Source: Kiritimatiellia bacterium | GTDB taxonomy: Bacteria; Verrucomicrobiota; Kiritimatiellia; RFP12; DVOR01 | NCBI GenBank assembly: GCA_017558005.1 | Contig: JAFYWN010000023.1 | Span: forward strand, 1-64,000 | Length of the DNA: 64,000 nt | Direction: 5' to 3' | Shown: piece by piece, positions 51,426-60,376 of the stretch | Layout of the letters: every line of letters starts with the position of its first letter | Numbering within the stretch: position 1 is the stretch's first letter | The notes under the pieces: generated by a model | Databases searched by the model: none | Told to the model about the DNA's origin: nothing | Seen by the model: only the letters and a program-made list of their open reading frames with translations | Program-made: the position numbers and the translations under genes

Positions 51426-51540
51426 CTCTTCCGTTTTTCCTTTTTATGGTAAACCTATATGGACTGAAGTCCAACTTTGGAGATGGTCGAGCGGGCGGCG
51501 AAAGTTATGGAGGAAATTGTAGCACTTTTGGAGTGTGTAT

Positions 51541-51573
51541 AAAAAAAGCAGCCGAGGTTTTCGGCCGCTTTTT
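51541..51573 (-). terminator. Terminator after the 99-aa protein gene
   Basis: An 8-bp GC-rich stem with 5-nt loop (51548-51555 with 51561-51568), flanked by A run and T run, so it works both ways. Confidence 0.75.
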
Positions 51574-51582
51574 GTGCGTTGT

Positions 51583-51882
51583 CTATTCTGTGAAACAAGT
51601 TGACGCAATGGCTTTGAATTGTTCGGCGTTGCGTTTGGTTTCTCTTAGCATTTCGGCGGTGACAGCATCTTCGGGCCCAAGCCTTTCAGCCATGTCTGCA
51701 AGCTTGTTCGCAGATGCAAGCATTTCCTCTAAAAGGTCGCCGATCGCTTGTTTACGTTCTTTTGCGCCAGCCTTGAGAGCCTTTGCAAGTTTTTCCGTGA
51801 CGTAAATCACATCTTTGTTTTTTGTGGTGCGATTGCCCCACCTTGCAGCAGCAGCAATTTGTGCGCGCGTCTTTGTATCCAT
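51583..51882 (-). CDS. Unrecognised 99-aa soluble protein
   Basis: 99 aa with a perfect AAGGAGG site five bases before the ATG. The first residues TRAQIAAAARWGNRTT resemble the short basic start of many phage and plasmid DNA-associated small proteins; then come acidic, Ala/Lys-rich helices without further features. I do not recognise a family. It has its own terminator. It lies with two larger unknown genes between tRNA-Met and tRNA-Ala. DNA-binding is a guess from the N-terminus only. Confidence 0.72.
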   Translation of the reverse strand: MDTKTRAQIAAAARWGNRTTKNKDVIYVTEKLAKALKAGAKERKQAIGDLLEEMLASANKLADMAERLGPEDAVTAEMLRETKRNAEQFKAIASTCFTE

Positions 51883-52028
51883 ATCAACCTCCTTGGAAAA
51901 CTTCTAAAAGCCAATCCTTGAACACATTGGAGCAGTCATGCTTGGACTGAGTTCAAAAACTTCCTTCATTTTAGCATTTATGTTTAGTATCTGCACATGT
52001 TTTATTCTTTTTTGTTCGAATTAGTTTT

Positions 52029-52832
52029 TCAATCAACATACGAATCTAACGAGGGAAGGATTGGATGTTCGCCTTTCCAATAGGCCAGCAAATGCGGTTG
52101 CTCTTCAAAAAGATGAATGACATCTTTCATAAAAGCAGTGTTGTTTTTGTAACTATCATTGTATGCTTCACTGCCATTCCATCGGGCAAGGACAAGACGT
52201 TCTAAAAGTTGAACTGCGCCACGTTCATAGGTTTCTCGGTCAAAGAAGAGGTCATATTCTTCTTCGTATTGGGTTAAACTAAGGCGAATCATTTGTGGTG
52301 AATGGTGCACCTTCGTTTCCCAAAAACCGCTACACCCAGGTTCGCCGCATCCACAGGTCAAATAATCGCCCGAATAGCTCCCACGTAAAGACCCCACGAT
52401 GCCATAAATCTTCAAACATCCCGCCAATGGCTTCTCTTTTCCTGGTGGCACAATCGAGAAGATTGTCCGATCAAATGGAGACTCATAAATGATTTGATGC
52501 GCATCTTGAATTTGCGCGCGGGCAGGCGTCTTTGGAATCTCTATCGACGGGAATTCCCTTTGAATCAACCGCCGCATCTTCTTACTAATTATTTCCCATG
52601 GTAATTTTGGGGAAAAGCATTGAGAAAAGGCGGTTCGCGTCTTTTCATTTTGGACGCAACTCTTCATGAGGCACAACCACGCTTCTGGGGTTAGCCGTTC
52701 AAATGGAATCCATTCCGCATGGCACGCATCTACAAGGAGCAGTTCTACACAGTCCAGCGCTGAGAGTTCTGCTTGATGCGCTTGAATAAAGGCTAACCCT
52801 TCGTGTTTTAATTTATCCCATAAATTGTACAT
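52029..52832 (-). CDS. Unrecognised 267-aa protein with Cys-rich finger
   Basis: 267 aa, cytoplasmic (no signal or membrane segment). The only distinctive site is LTCGCGEPGCSGFWET near residue 165, a CxCxxxxC arrangement that may bind zinc or be structural, followed by a His-His and a Tyr/Glu-rich segment. The N-terminus is a helical block. It shares a presumed operon with the 547-aa gene 15 bp upstream, and has AAGGTG seven bases before its ATG. No known family comes to mind. Confidence 0.72.
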   Translation of the reverse strand: MYNLWDKLKHEGLAFIQAHQAELSALDCVELLLVDACHAEWIPFERLTPEAWLCLMKSCVQNEKTRTAFSQCFSPKLPWEIISKKMRRLIQREFPSIEIPKTPARAQIQDAHQIIYESPFDRTIFSIVPPGKEKPLAGCLKIYGIVGSLRGSYSGDYLTCGCGEPGCSGFWETKVHHSPQMIRLSLTQYEEEYDLFFDRETYERGAVQLLERLVLARWNGSEAYNDSYKNNTAFMKDVIHLFEEQPHLLAYWKGEHPILPSLDSYVD

Positions 52833-52847
52833 ATTTACACCTTTTAT

Positions 52848-54491
52848 TTATTCAAATGATACTTTTTCCCATCTTTCCATCGTCTGTAAGGCTACAATGC
52901 CCTGCGCCAAATAGGTGTGTAACATTTCCAATACGCGCGCTAATGGCACAGATTTTACTGTCCTGAATTGCCATTTCACATTGTGTATCTGCCATTCCAC
53001 CTGCCAAAGACCATCTTCCGTTTGAATCCCTTGGAAAAACTCCGAGTATACTAATGGCACAACGATAAAAAAGTCTTCTTCCTGACAGCGTGAGAGATAT
53101 TCCTCTAATTCCTTTACCGACTCAAACCATCCATTCTCGTAAACGAATGAAAACCGCTCCTCTGGAAGAGATTGATATCCCGACAATAACGTATAACGAA
53201 GCACCTTGCCTGTTGCATCCACCGCCACTAATAACGACGTATAGAGTTCTGATAACTGACGCGGCGAAGGGCATGCACACCACAAATGACGTTCGCCTGT
53301 ACTCGGCGCGTGAGCGACATGTAACACATTCAGTTGATCAGCTAAAGTCTCAAACGAATACAACAGATGTTGGCTCACCTCTGGAATCTGTTCTAAAATC
53401 GCAATCAACTCCTCGCGCTTCAAAGGTGGTAATGCCTCCAAATCATCAGGCTTATACCGTAAATAATTTGCGTAAGTCACAAAGGTAGGATAAACCTCTG
53501 CCACGCTTGCTTCCAAACCGCCGCCAAAATCCTCCACTTTAGGATAATGTTCAAGGCCGCGCGGCAAGAGCATCCGATCCACAGATGCCATCTCCTCCAC
53601 CGCTTCTTCTGTAGGCGTGGGCTCCGTTTCGTCTTCTACCGCTTCTGCAGCTTCCTCTGCAAGGAATACTTCCTCGGGATAATGAATCGTAGCCCGCGCA
53701 AACGTTTTCTCTGGAAGTGAAGGCGAAAACCAACCAAATAATGCCGCCTTACCCGCAATCGCATCTCCCACGCGTGGGATGTAATGCTCCTTAATGCAAT
53801 GTTCAGGCACCAATAATTGCCACGAAAAACCGTCCGGCAGATTTGGTGGCGCACTCCACACCATTAACTTCCAACAAAGCTCACCCTCTACACACTCAAA
53901 ATTCACATCCTCCACGACCGAATAGAACTCCGCCATCGCAGGCGCATCCTCCAAATCACACCCCGACAACGCACGCACGTGTGATAAATCAAATCGTTCG
54001 GGCAACCCTTTCCCCTGCCGACAGTCTGCACCCGATAAAATACAATGCTCATTGCGACACTCCAAATAGACGCCCAACCCCGTAATCGTCAAATGAGCAA
54101 GCCCACCCGCTCGATAATGGTCAAAAAGCGCACGATCCCGCCACGCATTTGCTACCACAAAAGGTAGACCACACTCACACTCAGAATCAAACAGCACCTC
54201 TGAATGCCAAATCGGCTCGTCATTCGCTATACGATAAAAAGGCGACACGCAAAAAATATCCCTCGGCTTTAAATTTCGCCACGGGCGCACCAACACCTCA
54301 AAGCGACGAATCCCAAGCCCCTCCTCCGTATGTACAGTCTCATAGAGTAATTCCACCGACTCCGACAACGATGCCGTCAAAAAAGGAGACGCATCCTCCT
54401 CTAAAGCCTCCACCAATTCAGCCTCACCCACGCGAGCCATAGCCACATCCAACAACATCTGTATCTCAGGAAAGAAATCCATCTCGTACAT
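52848..54491 (-). CDS. Unrecognised 547-aa protein with Cys motifs and acidic linker
   Basis: 547 aa from ATG 54491 (GTG 54500 and ATG 54482 are alternatives; AGGTG lies about five bases before 54491). Residues ~95-165 have four to five Cys (CECGLPF, LECRNEHC, GADCRQG), possibly a metal site. Residues ~275-300 form an acidic linker (AEEAAEAVEDETEPTPTEEA). The C-terminal ~200 residues alternate strands and helices. There is no signal peptide. Cotranscribed with the 267-aa gene. I do not recognise it; the pair is the best candidate here for an uncharacterised two-gene system. Confidence 0.72.
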   Translation of the reverse strand: MYEMDFFPEIQMLLDVAMARVGEAELVEALEEDASPFLTASLSESVELLYETVHTEEGLGIRRFEVLVRPWRNLKPRDIFCVSPFYRIANDEPIWHSEVLFDSECECGLPFVVANAWRDRALFDHYRAGGLAHLTITGLGVYLECRNEHCILSGADCRQGKGLPERFDLSHVRALSGCDLEDAPAMAEFYSVVEDVNFECVEGELCWKLMVWSAPPNLPDGFSWQLLVPEHCIKEHYIPRVGDAIAGKAALFGWFSPSLPEKTFARATIHYPEEVFLAEEAAEAVEDETEPTPTEEAVEEMASVDRMLLPRGLEHYPKVEDFGGGLEASVAEVYPTFVTYANYLRYKPDDLEALPPLKREELIAILEQIPEVSQHLLYSFETLADQLNVLHVAHAPSTGERHLWCACPSPRQLSELYTSLLVAVDATGKVLRYTLLSGYQSLPEERFSFVYENGWFESVKELEEYLSRCQEEDFFIVVPLVYSEFFQGIQTEDGLWQVEWQIHNVKWQFRTVKSVPLARVLEMLHTYLAQGIVALQTMERWEKVSFE

Positions 54492-54599
54492 AATCAACAC
54501 CTAAAATAAAAACGTTTAAGCAAACGTTTAATCACTCACAGAAAACTTAGCACACCTATATCAGAGAAATAAATGCCCCAAAATGCGGCTAAGCCGAAT

Positions 54600-54632
54600 A
54601 AAAACAAAAAACACACCGCAACGCAGTGTGAT
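54600..54632 (-). terminator. Terminator after tRNA-Ala
   Basis: On the minus strand a CACACTGC/GCGGTGTG-type hairpin (54612-54630) then TTTTTTGTTTTT. Confidence 0.75.
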
Positions 54633-54710
54633 CTTCAAGAATCTTAATAAAAATTCATTAACTTTTGGGGTTTGGAGGCGATAAGTCATCGCCTGCATTA
54701 ATCCTTTTTA

Positions 54711-54786
54711 TGGTGGAGGTAAGGGGAGTCGAACCCCTGACCTTTTGAATGCCATTCAAACGCTCTACCAACTGAGCTATACCCCC
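54711..54786 (-). tRNA. tRNA-Ala (GGC)
   Basis: GGGGGTA/TACCTCC acceptor (one G-T pair), anticodon loop ATGGCAT on a TTTGA/TCAAA stem, T-loop TTCGACT, encoded CCA. 76 nt. Confidence 0.96.
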
Positions 54787-55294
54787 GAAAAGGAATGGCA
54801 GTAAGATATCATAATCCCTCACACCAATGCAAGCATTATTTTCAAAATTCTTTATTTTCTAAAAAGATGTTGATTAAAAAAGTAAGTGAACTGGCGAGAC
54901 GGAAGAAGACATAAAGAACGAAGCCCTTGTTTTACCTCCAGACATAACGGCATCTAAGGCCGAGATTGCACTTGGAGTTTTCAAGGGCTCCAAACTAATG
55001 CGTAAGATACTACAATGAGTTTACGCCGTCAATCTTAAAAGAGTTTCCAAGATTCTAACAATCGTCCACCCCTTCCAAAGTGAGCGTTTGGTGAAAATTT
55101 GGAGCGTGAGGAGAAGTGTCATCATTAATTTAAGCTTTTGAGAACGGATACGCCACTGTTACCTACACCCCCACCAACCAAGTGAGGCATTGCCAACCAC
55201 TTGGGCGATTTGGGAAACTAAGGGCTGGGGCAAAAAGCAAACACAGGGTGTCTATTTTCTACACCTTGCGAGCAGAAAAGAGGCAAATTTGGGC
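54787..55294. other. Gene-free 0.5-kb stretch
   Basis: I see no gene, RNA or clear repeat here. A weak hairpin around CTTGGAG/GGCTCCAA at about 54970-54995 is the only structure. AT-rich, compatible with regulatory sequence or decayed DNA next to tRNA-Ala. Confidence 0.5.
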
Positions 55295-55933
55295 TTAAAA
55301 GCCGGCTGCGCGGTTTAAGTCTTCAATCACGTAGGGGAAGTCCGCATAGTAGGCGCTTTCCTTACTACAATGCTCCCACGTGAGAGGGATTAGTTTAGTA
55401 ACGAATTGTCCACCCTTTATTAATTCAAAATAAACAACGTGTTCGTCGTTGTTAATCTTATTAACGGAGACGATTGTTTTTAGTTTTTCAAACGGAATGA
55501 CTGGGATTCCAATGATTAAGCCTTCCATCTCTTCAAATGAAAGGACACTGAAGGAGTCAATCTTAAACTCAAAAAGTGTTTCATGAACTCCCCTTGCAAA
55601 GGTGGGGACAAAGTGCCAACTATTTCGATTTTCAATTGCCTCAAGGGTGCCAGGTTCTACAGTCTCCACGAGGCGTCCATCCTTTTTGTGTAAGAAGGAG
55701 GCAGAATAGTAATCGTCTTCAGGAAATAACAGATCCACCGATGACCGGCACCACACGGTAAACGACACGACGGCGTGATTTTTGAGTTGTTTAAGCGTGG
55801 GGGGCCCCACAAGCAGAAGTTCCATCTCTACAGGCGCAGAGGGCTCGTCACTTGCGATGATTGGACCGTGCGAAACACAACCCGCCCCAAAGCAGACCCA
55901 TAAACAGCACCATGCCAACATCCGAATCTTCAT
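55295..55933 (-). CDS. Lipoprotein of unknown function
   Basis: 212 aa. The signal peptide with WVCFGAGC gives the lipid-bearing Cys at about residue 19. The mature part is rich in beta strands and polar residues and lacks a motif I can name. It stands alone, 208 bp from the V-ATPase K gene and far from others; it is AT-richer than the neighbouring ATPase operon. Confidence 0.75.
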   Translation of the reverse strand: MKIRMLAWCCLWVCFGAGCVSHGPIIASDEPSAPVEMELLLVGPPTLKQLKNHAVVSFTVWCRSSVDLLFPEDDYYSASFLHKKDGRLVETVEPGTLEAIENRNSWHFVPTFARGVHETLFEFKIDSFSVLSFEEMEGLIIGIPVIPFEKLKTIVSVNKINNDEHVVYFELIKGGQFVTKLIPLTWEHCSKESAYYADFPYVIEDLNRAAGF

Positions 55934-56084
55934 AGATCCCTCATCAGTTCAAACACCCTTATCGAGGCAGATGAGCCGCACATAACGCCTCACCCGCTAC
56001 CTCAATTATAGCAAAAAAAGATAGCGCAACCATTTCTCACCTTGCATGACGCGCACCTCTCCTCCTCTGCGTCTGCAATTTAAC

Positions 56085-56117
56085 ACAAAAAAGGCGCGCC
56101 CAAAGGGACGCGCCTCT
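56085..56117 (-). terminator. Terminator of the V-ATPase operon
   Basis: A strong GC-rich hairpin (AGGCGCG stem) followed on the minus strand by a T run, 25 bp after the subunit K stop. Confidence 0.9.
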
Positions 56118-56141
56118 CTGTTTGAAAACAATTCGAACCGA

Positions 56142-56600
56142 TTAAGCAGCAGCCTTGAGTGCGCCCACGGCAATCAAGGTGAAGACCATGACGAAGATTG
56201 CCGTGGTTTCAACAATGCCGAGTGCGGCGAGGTTGTTGGTGAAGCCCTGGCCGGTTTCGCCCTGAGCATCAGCGGCGCAACCACCTGCACGGCCCTGGAA
56301 GATAGCGGACATGCCGATACCAAGACCAGCGAAGATGCCGAGGATGAGCATGCCAACGCCACCACCAGGGATCACCTTCGTGGCGTTCATGACGAACATC
56401 AAAATCATCCCGTAGAGCGTCTGGGTGATCGGTGCACCGACATAGGCGAGCAACAAGAACGGCGCGGGGCGGTTCTGTGCGTAGCATTTCTTCCATGCGC
56501 CAACTGCGCCAGCGGCGGCGAAGCCCGTGCCAATAGCAGAACCAAGGCCGGAGAGGGCGAGACAGGCAACGGCGCCTGCGACGGTAAGTGCGGTATCCAT
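56142..56600 (-). CDS. ntpK: V/A-type ATPase subunit K (proteolipid ring)
   Basis: 152 aa, four helices in two hairpins, the V-type size. The ion-binding residues known from Enterococcus NtpK are visible: Thr-59 and Gln-60 in APITQTLYG, Gln-102 in AIFQGRAGG and Glu-131 in IVETTAIFVM; the Gln-Glu spacing of 29 is the same as in that Na+-specific enzyme. These suggest a Na+-binding ring. Last gene of the operon, followed by a terminator. A divergent paralogue is found at 9547-9984. Confidence 0.93.
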   Translation of the reverse strand: MDTALTVAGAVACLALSGLGSAIGTGFAAAGAVGAWKKCYAQNRPAPFLLLAYVGAPITQTLYGMILMFVMNATKVIPGGGVGMLILGIFAGLGIGMSAIFQGRAGGCAADAQGETGQGFTNNLAALGIVETTAIFVMVFTLIAVGALKAAA

Positions 56601-56615
56601 AGTGTAATGTTTCCT

Positions 56616-58439
56616 TTACTGTTGAGGTTGTTTAAAAGGGTTGTAAGCTTGTCCAGACCAAGTAATACCTTTCGCATTGGAGAATTCCAAGGTATTCAAA
56701 CGCACGGCATGAACAAGGATGGAGAGTGCGCCCATTGCGAGGTTCAAGCCATGCCCCACAAGGAGGATGGCGCAGACTGCGACAATGCGAAGCGCCAGAG
56801 GTAAATCAAGCGAGAGGGCCATCTCATTGAAGTTTTCAGCGACCTTAACGGAGGCAAGTCCCACGGCGAAGAGACGGACATAACTGATGATGTCGCCCAT
56901 CGCACTGATGATATTGAGCGGGAGCATACCAATGCTGATACCTTCATTCTTGATGTCGGCCACCAATGGGATGAGGATGACCACAGTACTGCCGCCAAGC
57001 AACCACCACGCCCAGGCAGGCTGGTTGAACCAGTTGACCACAATACCACAGACAATCATGAACATACTCCAGGTAATGCCAAGCCAACCGATTTCACCGA
57101 GCATTTTAATGTTCGGCGCGAGCAGGATGGCATTCCAAATGCGTGCCAAGGAGATATGGCAAGCACCAATCAGGAAGCACAAGAACATGATATTGCTATC
57201 CACTCCCAACCACGCGACGGTCGGAATCGCGCTCAAGCACGTCGGCAATGCGTCCTTAGCAATGCCAAAATACGTTCCAGAGAGCACGCCCCAAACGATG
57301 GTGGAGAGGCAGAAGACGGTGAGAATCAAGAGCAACGGACGTGCCGCTTCATTCTTTCTCAGCTTCCATCCCGCCGCAAGCACGCCTGCAAGCATCACGG
57401 CGCCGTAACCAGCGTCGCCCACGAGCATGGCGAAGAAGAGGGAGAAGAAGAGATAGAACGGCACAGAGCAGTCACCTTCGGAGTAACCCGGCAGAATGCC
57501 AAGCCCCTTGAAGAGGGTGGTAATCGCACGAAATCCACGCGGAGGCTCGAGCAACACGGGTACATTCGCGTCATTGGGATCCACGTCATTAAAGACGACG
57601 CCCCACCCTTCCGCGTCCGCTTTCGCGAGCACTTCTAAGACATTGCGATCGGGCAAATAGCCTTGGAGCCATGCCAGTTCACCAGCGTCACGCAGATTGG
57701 CCGCGACTTCTGTGGCGGTTTTGTCATCCTGACAAGCGCGCAGAGCCGCCGTCAGCGGCTTACGCAAGTCTGCTGCCGCATCTGCCAACGCACGCACCAA
57801 TTGATTTGCCTGCGCTTCAGCGGCGGCAATTCGACGGCGCATTTCTGCGGTGGAGAGTTCTGGCACGGGGATGGTTTCAAAGTCTTCAGGCAAACCTTCA
57901 GCGCGCATCCAAACGCCGTAAATGAAGCCTGCATCCACCGTGAAGGTGAAGACGCCCTCAGTGGGCAATTCCGCAGCGATAGGCGCCTTGAACAAGGTGG
58001 CAGTGATGCCAGCGCCTGCAAGTGCGGTAATCGTCTCGGGATTGACCTCGCCAAAGACCTCATAACGACGCAAGAGAAGCGCATTCGCCATCGCCTCATC
58101 ACGCAACCGCGTCACGATCTCAGCAGTCGTATTGACACTTGCCGTATCCTTGGGGGCGGGCATCTGCGCCGCGGCGGCTTCCAATTCAACGAAGGAATAG
58201 GTCGAGACCTTGGAATTTGCATCCGGACGGAAGGCAAAGGCGCCATTCTTTTCTGCGACATCCAGCACGCGGAGCGCCTGTTCTGCGGCGGTGACCGCAG
58301 CGGCAGAACGGCGAATTGCCTCGCCATCGCGCACCTCGAGCTTTACATGAACGCAGCCCAGTTCACGCAGAACCGCCAGCGCCTTTTCACGTGCCGCGGT
58401 AGTGCAGACCAAGGTCAGTTGTTTCATCGGAACAATCAT
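56616..58439 (-). CDS. ntpI: V/A-type ATPase subunit I (stator, a-like)
   Basis: 607 aa. The first ~310 residues are a soluble, helical peripheral-stalk contact domain beginning MIVPMKQLTLVC. The C-terminal half has seven or eight membrane helices (FYLFFSLFFAMLVGDAGYGA, VRLFAVGLASVKVAENFNEM), the latter with the Arg that touches the ring Glu. It provides the ion half-channels. It overlaps subunit D by four bases (ATGA). Confidence 0.93.
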   Translation of the reverse strand: MIVPMKQLTLVCTTAAREKALAVLRELGCVHVKLEVRDGEAIRRSAAAVTAAEQALRVLDVAEKNGAFAFRPDANSKVSTYSFVELEAAAAQMPAPKDTASVNTTAEIVTRLRDEAMANALLLRRYEVFGEVNPETITALAGAGITATLFKAPIAAELPTEGVFTFTVDAGFIYGVWMRAEGLPEDFETIPVPELSTAEMRRRIAAAEAQANQLVRALADAAADLRKPLTAALRACQDDKTATEVAANLRDAGELAWLQGYLPDRNVLEVLAKADAEGWGVVFNDVDPNDANVPVLLEPPRGFRAITTLFKGLGILPGYSEGDCSVPFYLFFSLFFAMLVGDAGYGAVMLAGVLAAGWKLRKNEAARPLLLILTVFCLSTIVWGVLSGTYFGIAKDALPTCLSAIPTVAWLGVDSNIMFLCFLIGACHISLARIWNAILLAPNIKMLGEIGWLGITWSMFMIVCGIVVNWFNQPAWAWWLLGGSTVVILIPLVADIKNEGISIGMLPLNIISAMGDIISYVRLFAVGLASVKVAENFNEMALSLDLPLALRIVAVCAILLVGHGLNLAMGALSILVHAVRLNTLEFSNAKGITWSGQAYNPFKQPQQ

Positions 58440-59050
58440 TCGTCCGCCTCCTCTTTCTTGACGGGCGTACGACCCTTGGCAATCTTACCGCGAACCACTG
58501 CGGCGGTCTGTTCATCGCCGATAAAGATGCGAATCACGCGGATGTTTTCCTTACACTCCGGGATTTTCACCTTTTCGAAGAGATTGACGCGCTGTCCTGT
58601 CGTGTGCAGTTCTTCGCGAATCAATTCGCGCTGACGCGAGAGCACATCGCCCTCAGCACGCAGCGCCATCAATTCAGCGAGCATATCCTGTGCATCATCG
58701 GTCCAAGCCGGCGTACGATAGGGATCCAAGGGCACCGGTTCGGCATTGATCCCTTCATACACAGGAATGGCGACACCGGCAATATTGCCCTGTGCCGTGC
58801 GCACTCCATTGAAGGTAACCAATGCATCGGGTTGAACAGCGGTGTCGGAATAGAGAGCCACCCATGCTTCAAGACGTTTCCGGGCAGCAGCTTCGCGTTT
58901 CTGCACCTCTGCAAGCTTTGCAGAGATCCCAGCAATTTCCGCTTGTAGCTGCTGTTTCTTTAACTGAAGCATCGGCAGAAAGCGCTGAAACCGCTTTAAT
59001 GCATCGGTTTGCGCCTTTAGTTCTGTCTTTGTATGCTTGATTTTAGCCAT
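58436..59050 (-). CDS. ntpD: V/A-type ATPase subunit D (central shaft)
   Basis: 204 aa. It opens IKHTKTELKAQTDALKRFQR, a helical pattern that forms half of the shaft coiled coil, and closes with another long helix (FEKVKIPECKENIRVIRIFI). This is the standard D subunit of about 200-210 aa. Starts 30 bp after B and overlaps I. Confidence 0.9.
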   Translation of the reverse strand: MAKIKHTKTELKAQTDALKRFQRFLPMLQLKKQQLQAEIAGISAKLAEVQKREAAARKRLEAWVALYSDTAVQPDALVTFNGVRTAQGNIAGVAIPVYEGINAEPVPLDPYRTPAWTDDAQDMLAELMALRAEGDVLSRQRELIREELHTTGQRVNLFEKVKIPECKENIRVIRIFIGDEQTAAVVRGKIAKGRTPVKKEEADE

Positions 59051-59080
59051 TGCGACCTCGCATCAGCTGTGCGGCTTCAC

Positions 59081-60376
59081 TTAGGCTTTCGGCCAGAAAC
59101 GGTCTGCCATCTTGGAGGGAATACCCGTTTCCATCGGTTCAAAGCACGTGGCGAGGATTTGCCATCCGAGGTCAAGAGCCTGTTCCAACGGGATATTCAC
59201 GGAGAGGTCCATCATCTTCTCTTCGAAGAGTGCACCATAACGCAAAAGCTTACGGTCCCATTCACTCATACGGAAGCCCATGGACTGCTTTTCTGCGGCA
59301 TCCTTGTACTGGGCGTAGAGCTTAATCATAGCATCCATGATGGTGCGATGATCTTCACGGGTATCCTTATTCACCTGCTGCTTCAGACGCGAGAGCGAAC
59401 CGAAGGGTTCAATGCGGCCATTGCGGAGATAGAACTGACCTTCGGTGATGTAACCGGTGTTGTCCGGCACGGGGTGGGTCACGTCATCGCCAGGCATGGT
59501 CGTCACCGCAAGAATGGTGATGGAGCCTGCGCCTTCGAAGTCAACCGCCTTTTCATAACGTGCGGCCAACTGCGAATAGAGGTCGCCAGGATAACCACGG
59601 TTGGACGGGATCTGTTCCATCGTGATGGCGATTTCCTTCATCGCATCGGCGAAGGAGGTCATATCCGTCAACAGCACGAGCACGCGCTTGCCCTTGAGGG
59701 CGAACTGTTCTGCCACAGCGAGCGAAACGTCCGGCACGAGCATACATTCCACCACGGGGTCTGCTGCGGTGTGCACGAACATCACCGTACGGGAAAGTGC
59801 ACCAGACGCATCAAGCGTATCACGGAAAGCGAGGTAGTCGTCGTGCTTCAAGCCCATACCACCGAGGATGATGATATCGACTTCTGCCTGCAGGGCGATA
59901 CGTGCGAGCAAGTCATTGTAGGGTTCACCTGCGCGAGCGAAGATGGGGAGCTTCTGGCTTTCGACGAGCGTATTGAATACGTCAATCATCGGAATGCCCG
60001 TGCGAACCATGTTACGCGGGATAATACGCTTAGCAGGGTTCACAGAGGGCGTACCAATGTCGGTGGCATTCATGGTCAATTCAGGACCATTGTCACGCGG
60101 CTTAGCAGAACCCGTAAAGACGCGGCCGAGCAATTCATCGCCGAAGGGCACCTGCATCGGGTGACCCAAGAAGCGCACCTGAGCATCGGTCGCAATACCA
60201 CGTGCACCAGCAAAGACCTGAAGCGTCACTTCATCGCCGGCAAGCTTAATCACCTGTGCGAGCGAGGTTCCCGTGCGAGAATCAATTTCCGCAAGCTCTT
60301 TATTGCGCACACCATCGGCGCGCAAGGTCACAACAGAACCGGAAATGTTGTCAATCTGATGGTAGAGCTTATGCAT
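59081..60376 (-). CDS. ntpB: V/A-type ATPase subunit B
   Basis: 431 aa. It is the non-catalytic nucleotide-binding homologue: [17 protein letters not shown] start, [11 protein letters not shown]-type segment ([20 protein letters not shown]), [18 protein letters not shown] and [20 protein letters not shown]-like segments. No Walker A with GKT is present, as is normal. It overlaps the end of A by eight bases. Confidence 0.95.
   Translation of the reverse strand: MHKLYHQIDNISGSVVTLRADGVRNKELAEIDSRTGTSLAQVIKLAGDEVTLQVFAGARGIATDAQVRFLGHPMQVPFGDELLGRVFTGSAKPRDNGPELTMNATDIGTPSVNPAKRIIPRNMVRTGIPMIDVFNTLVESQKLPIFARAGEPYNDLLARIALQAEVDIIILGGMGLKHDDYLAFRDTLDASGALSRTVMFVHTAADPVVECMLVPDVSLAVAEQFALKGKRVLVLLTDMTSFADAMKEIAITMEQIPSNRGYPGDLYSQLAARYEKAVDFEGAGSITILAVTTMPGDDVTHPVPDNTGYITEGQFYLRNGRIEPFGSLSRLKQQVNKDTREDHRTIMDAMIKLYAQYKDAAEKQSMGFRMSEWDRKLLRYGALFEEKMMDLSVNIPLEQALDLGWQILATCFEPMETGIPSKMADRFWPKA

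Noticed and set aside
51478-51506. Fragment resembling the 5' half of a tRNA-Ser (GGAGATGGTCGAGCGGGCGG)
   Set aside because: No anticodon arm, T arm or matching 3' acceptor follows, so it cannot be called a tRNA. It may be a chance match or an integration scar.
51386-51520. Fluoride riboswitch upstream of fluC
   Set aside because: The position and terminator would fit, but the conserved core nucleotides are not seen on the fluC strand.
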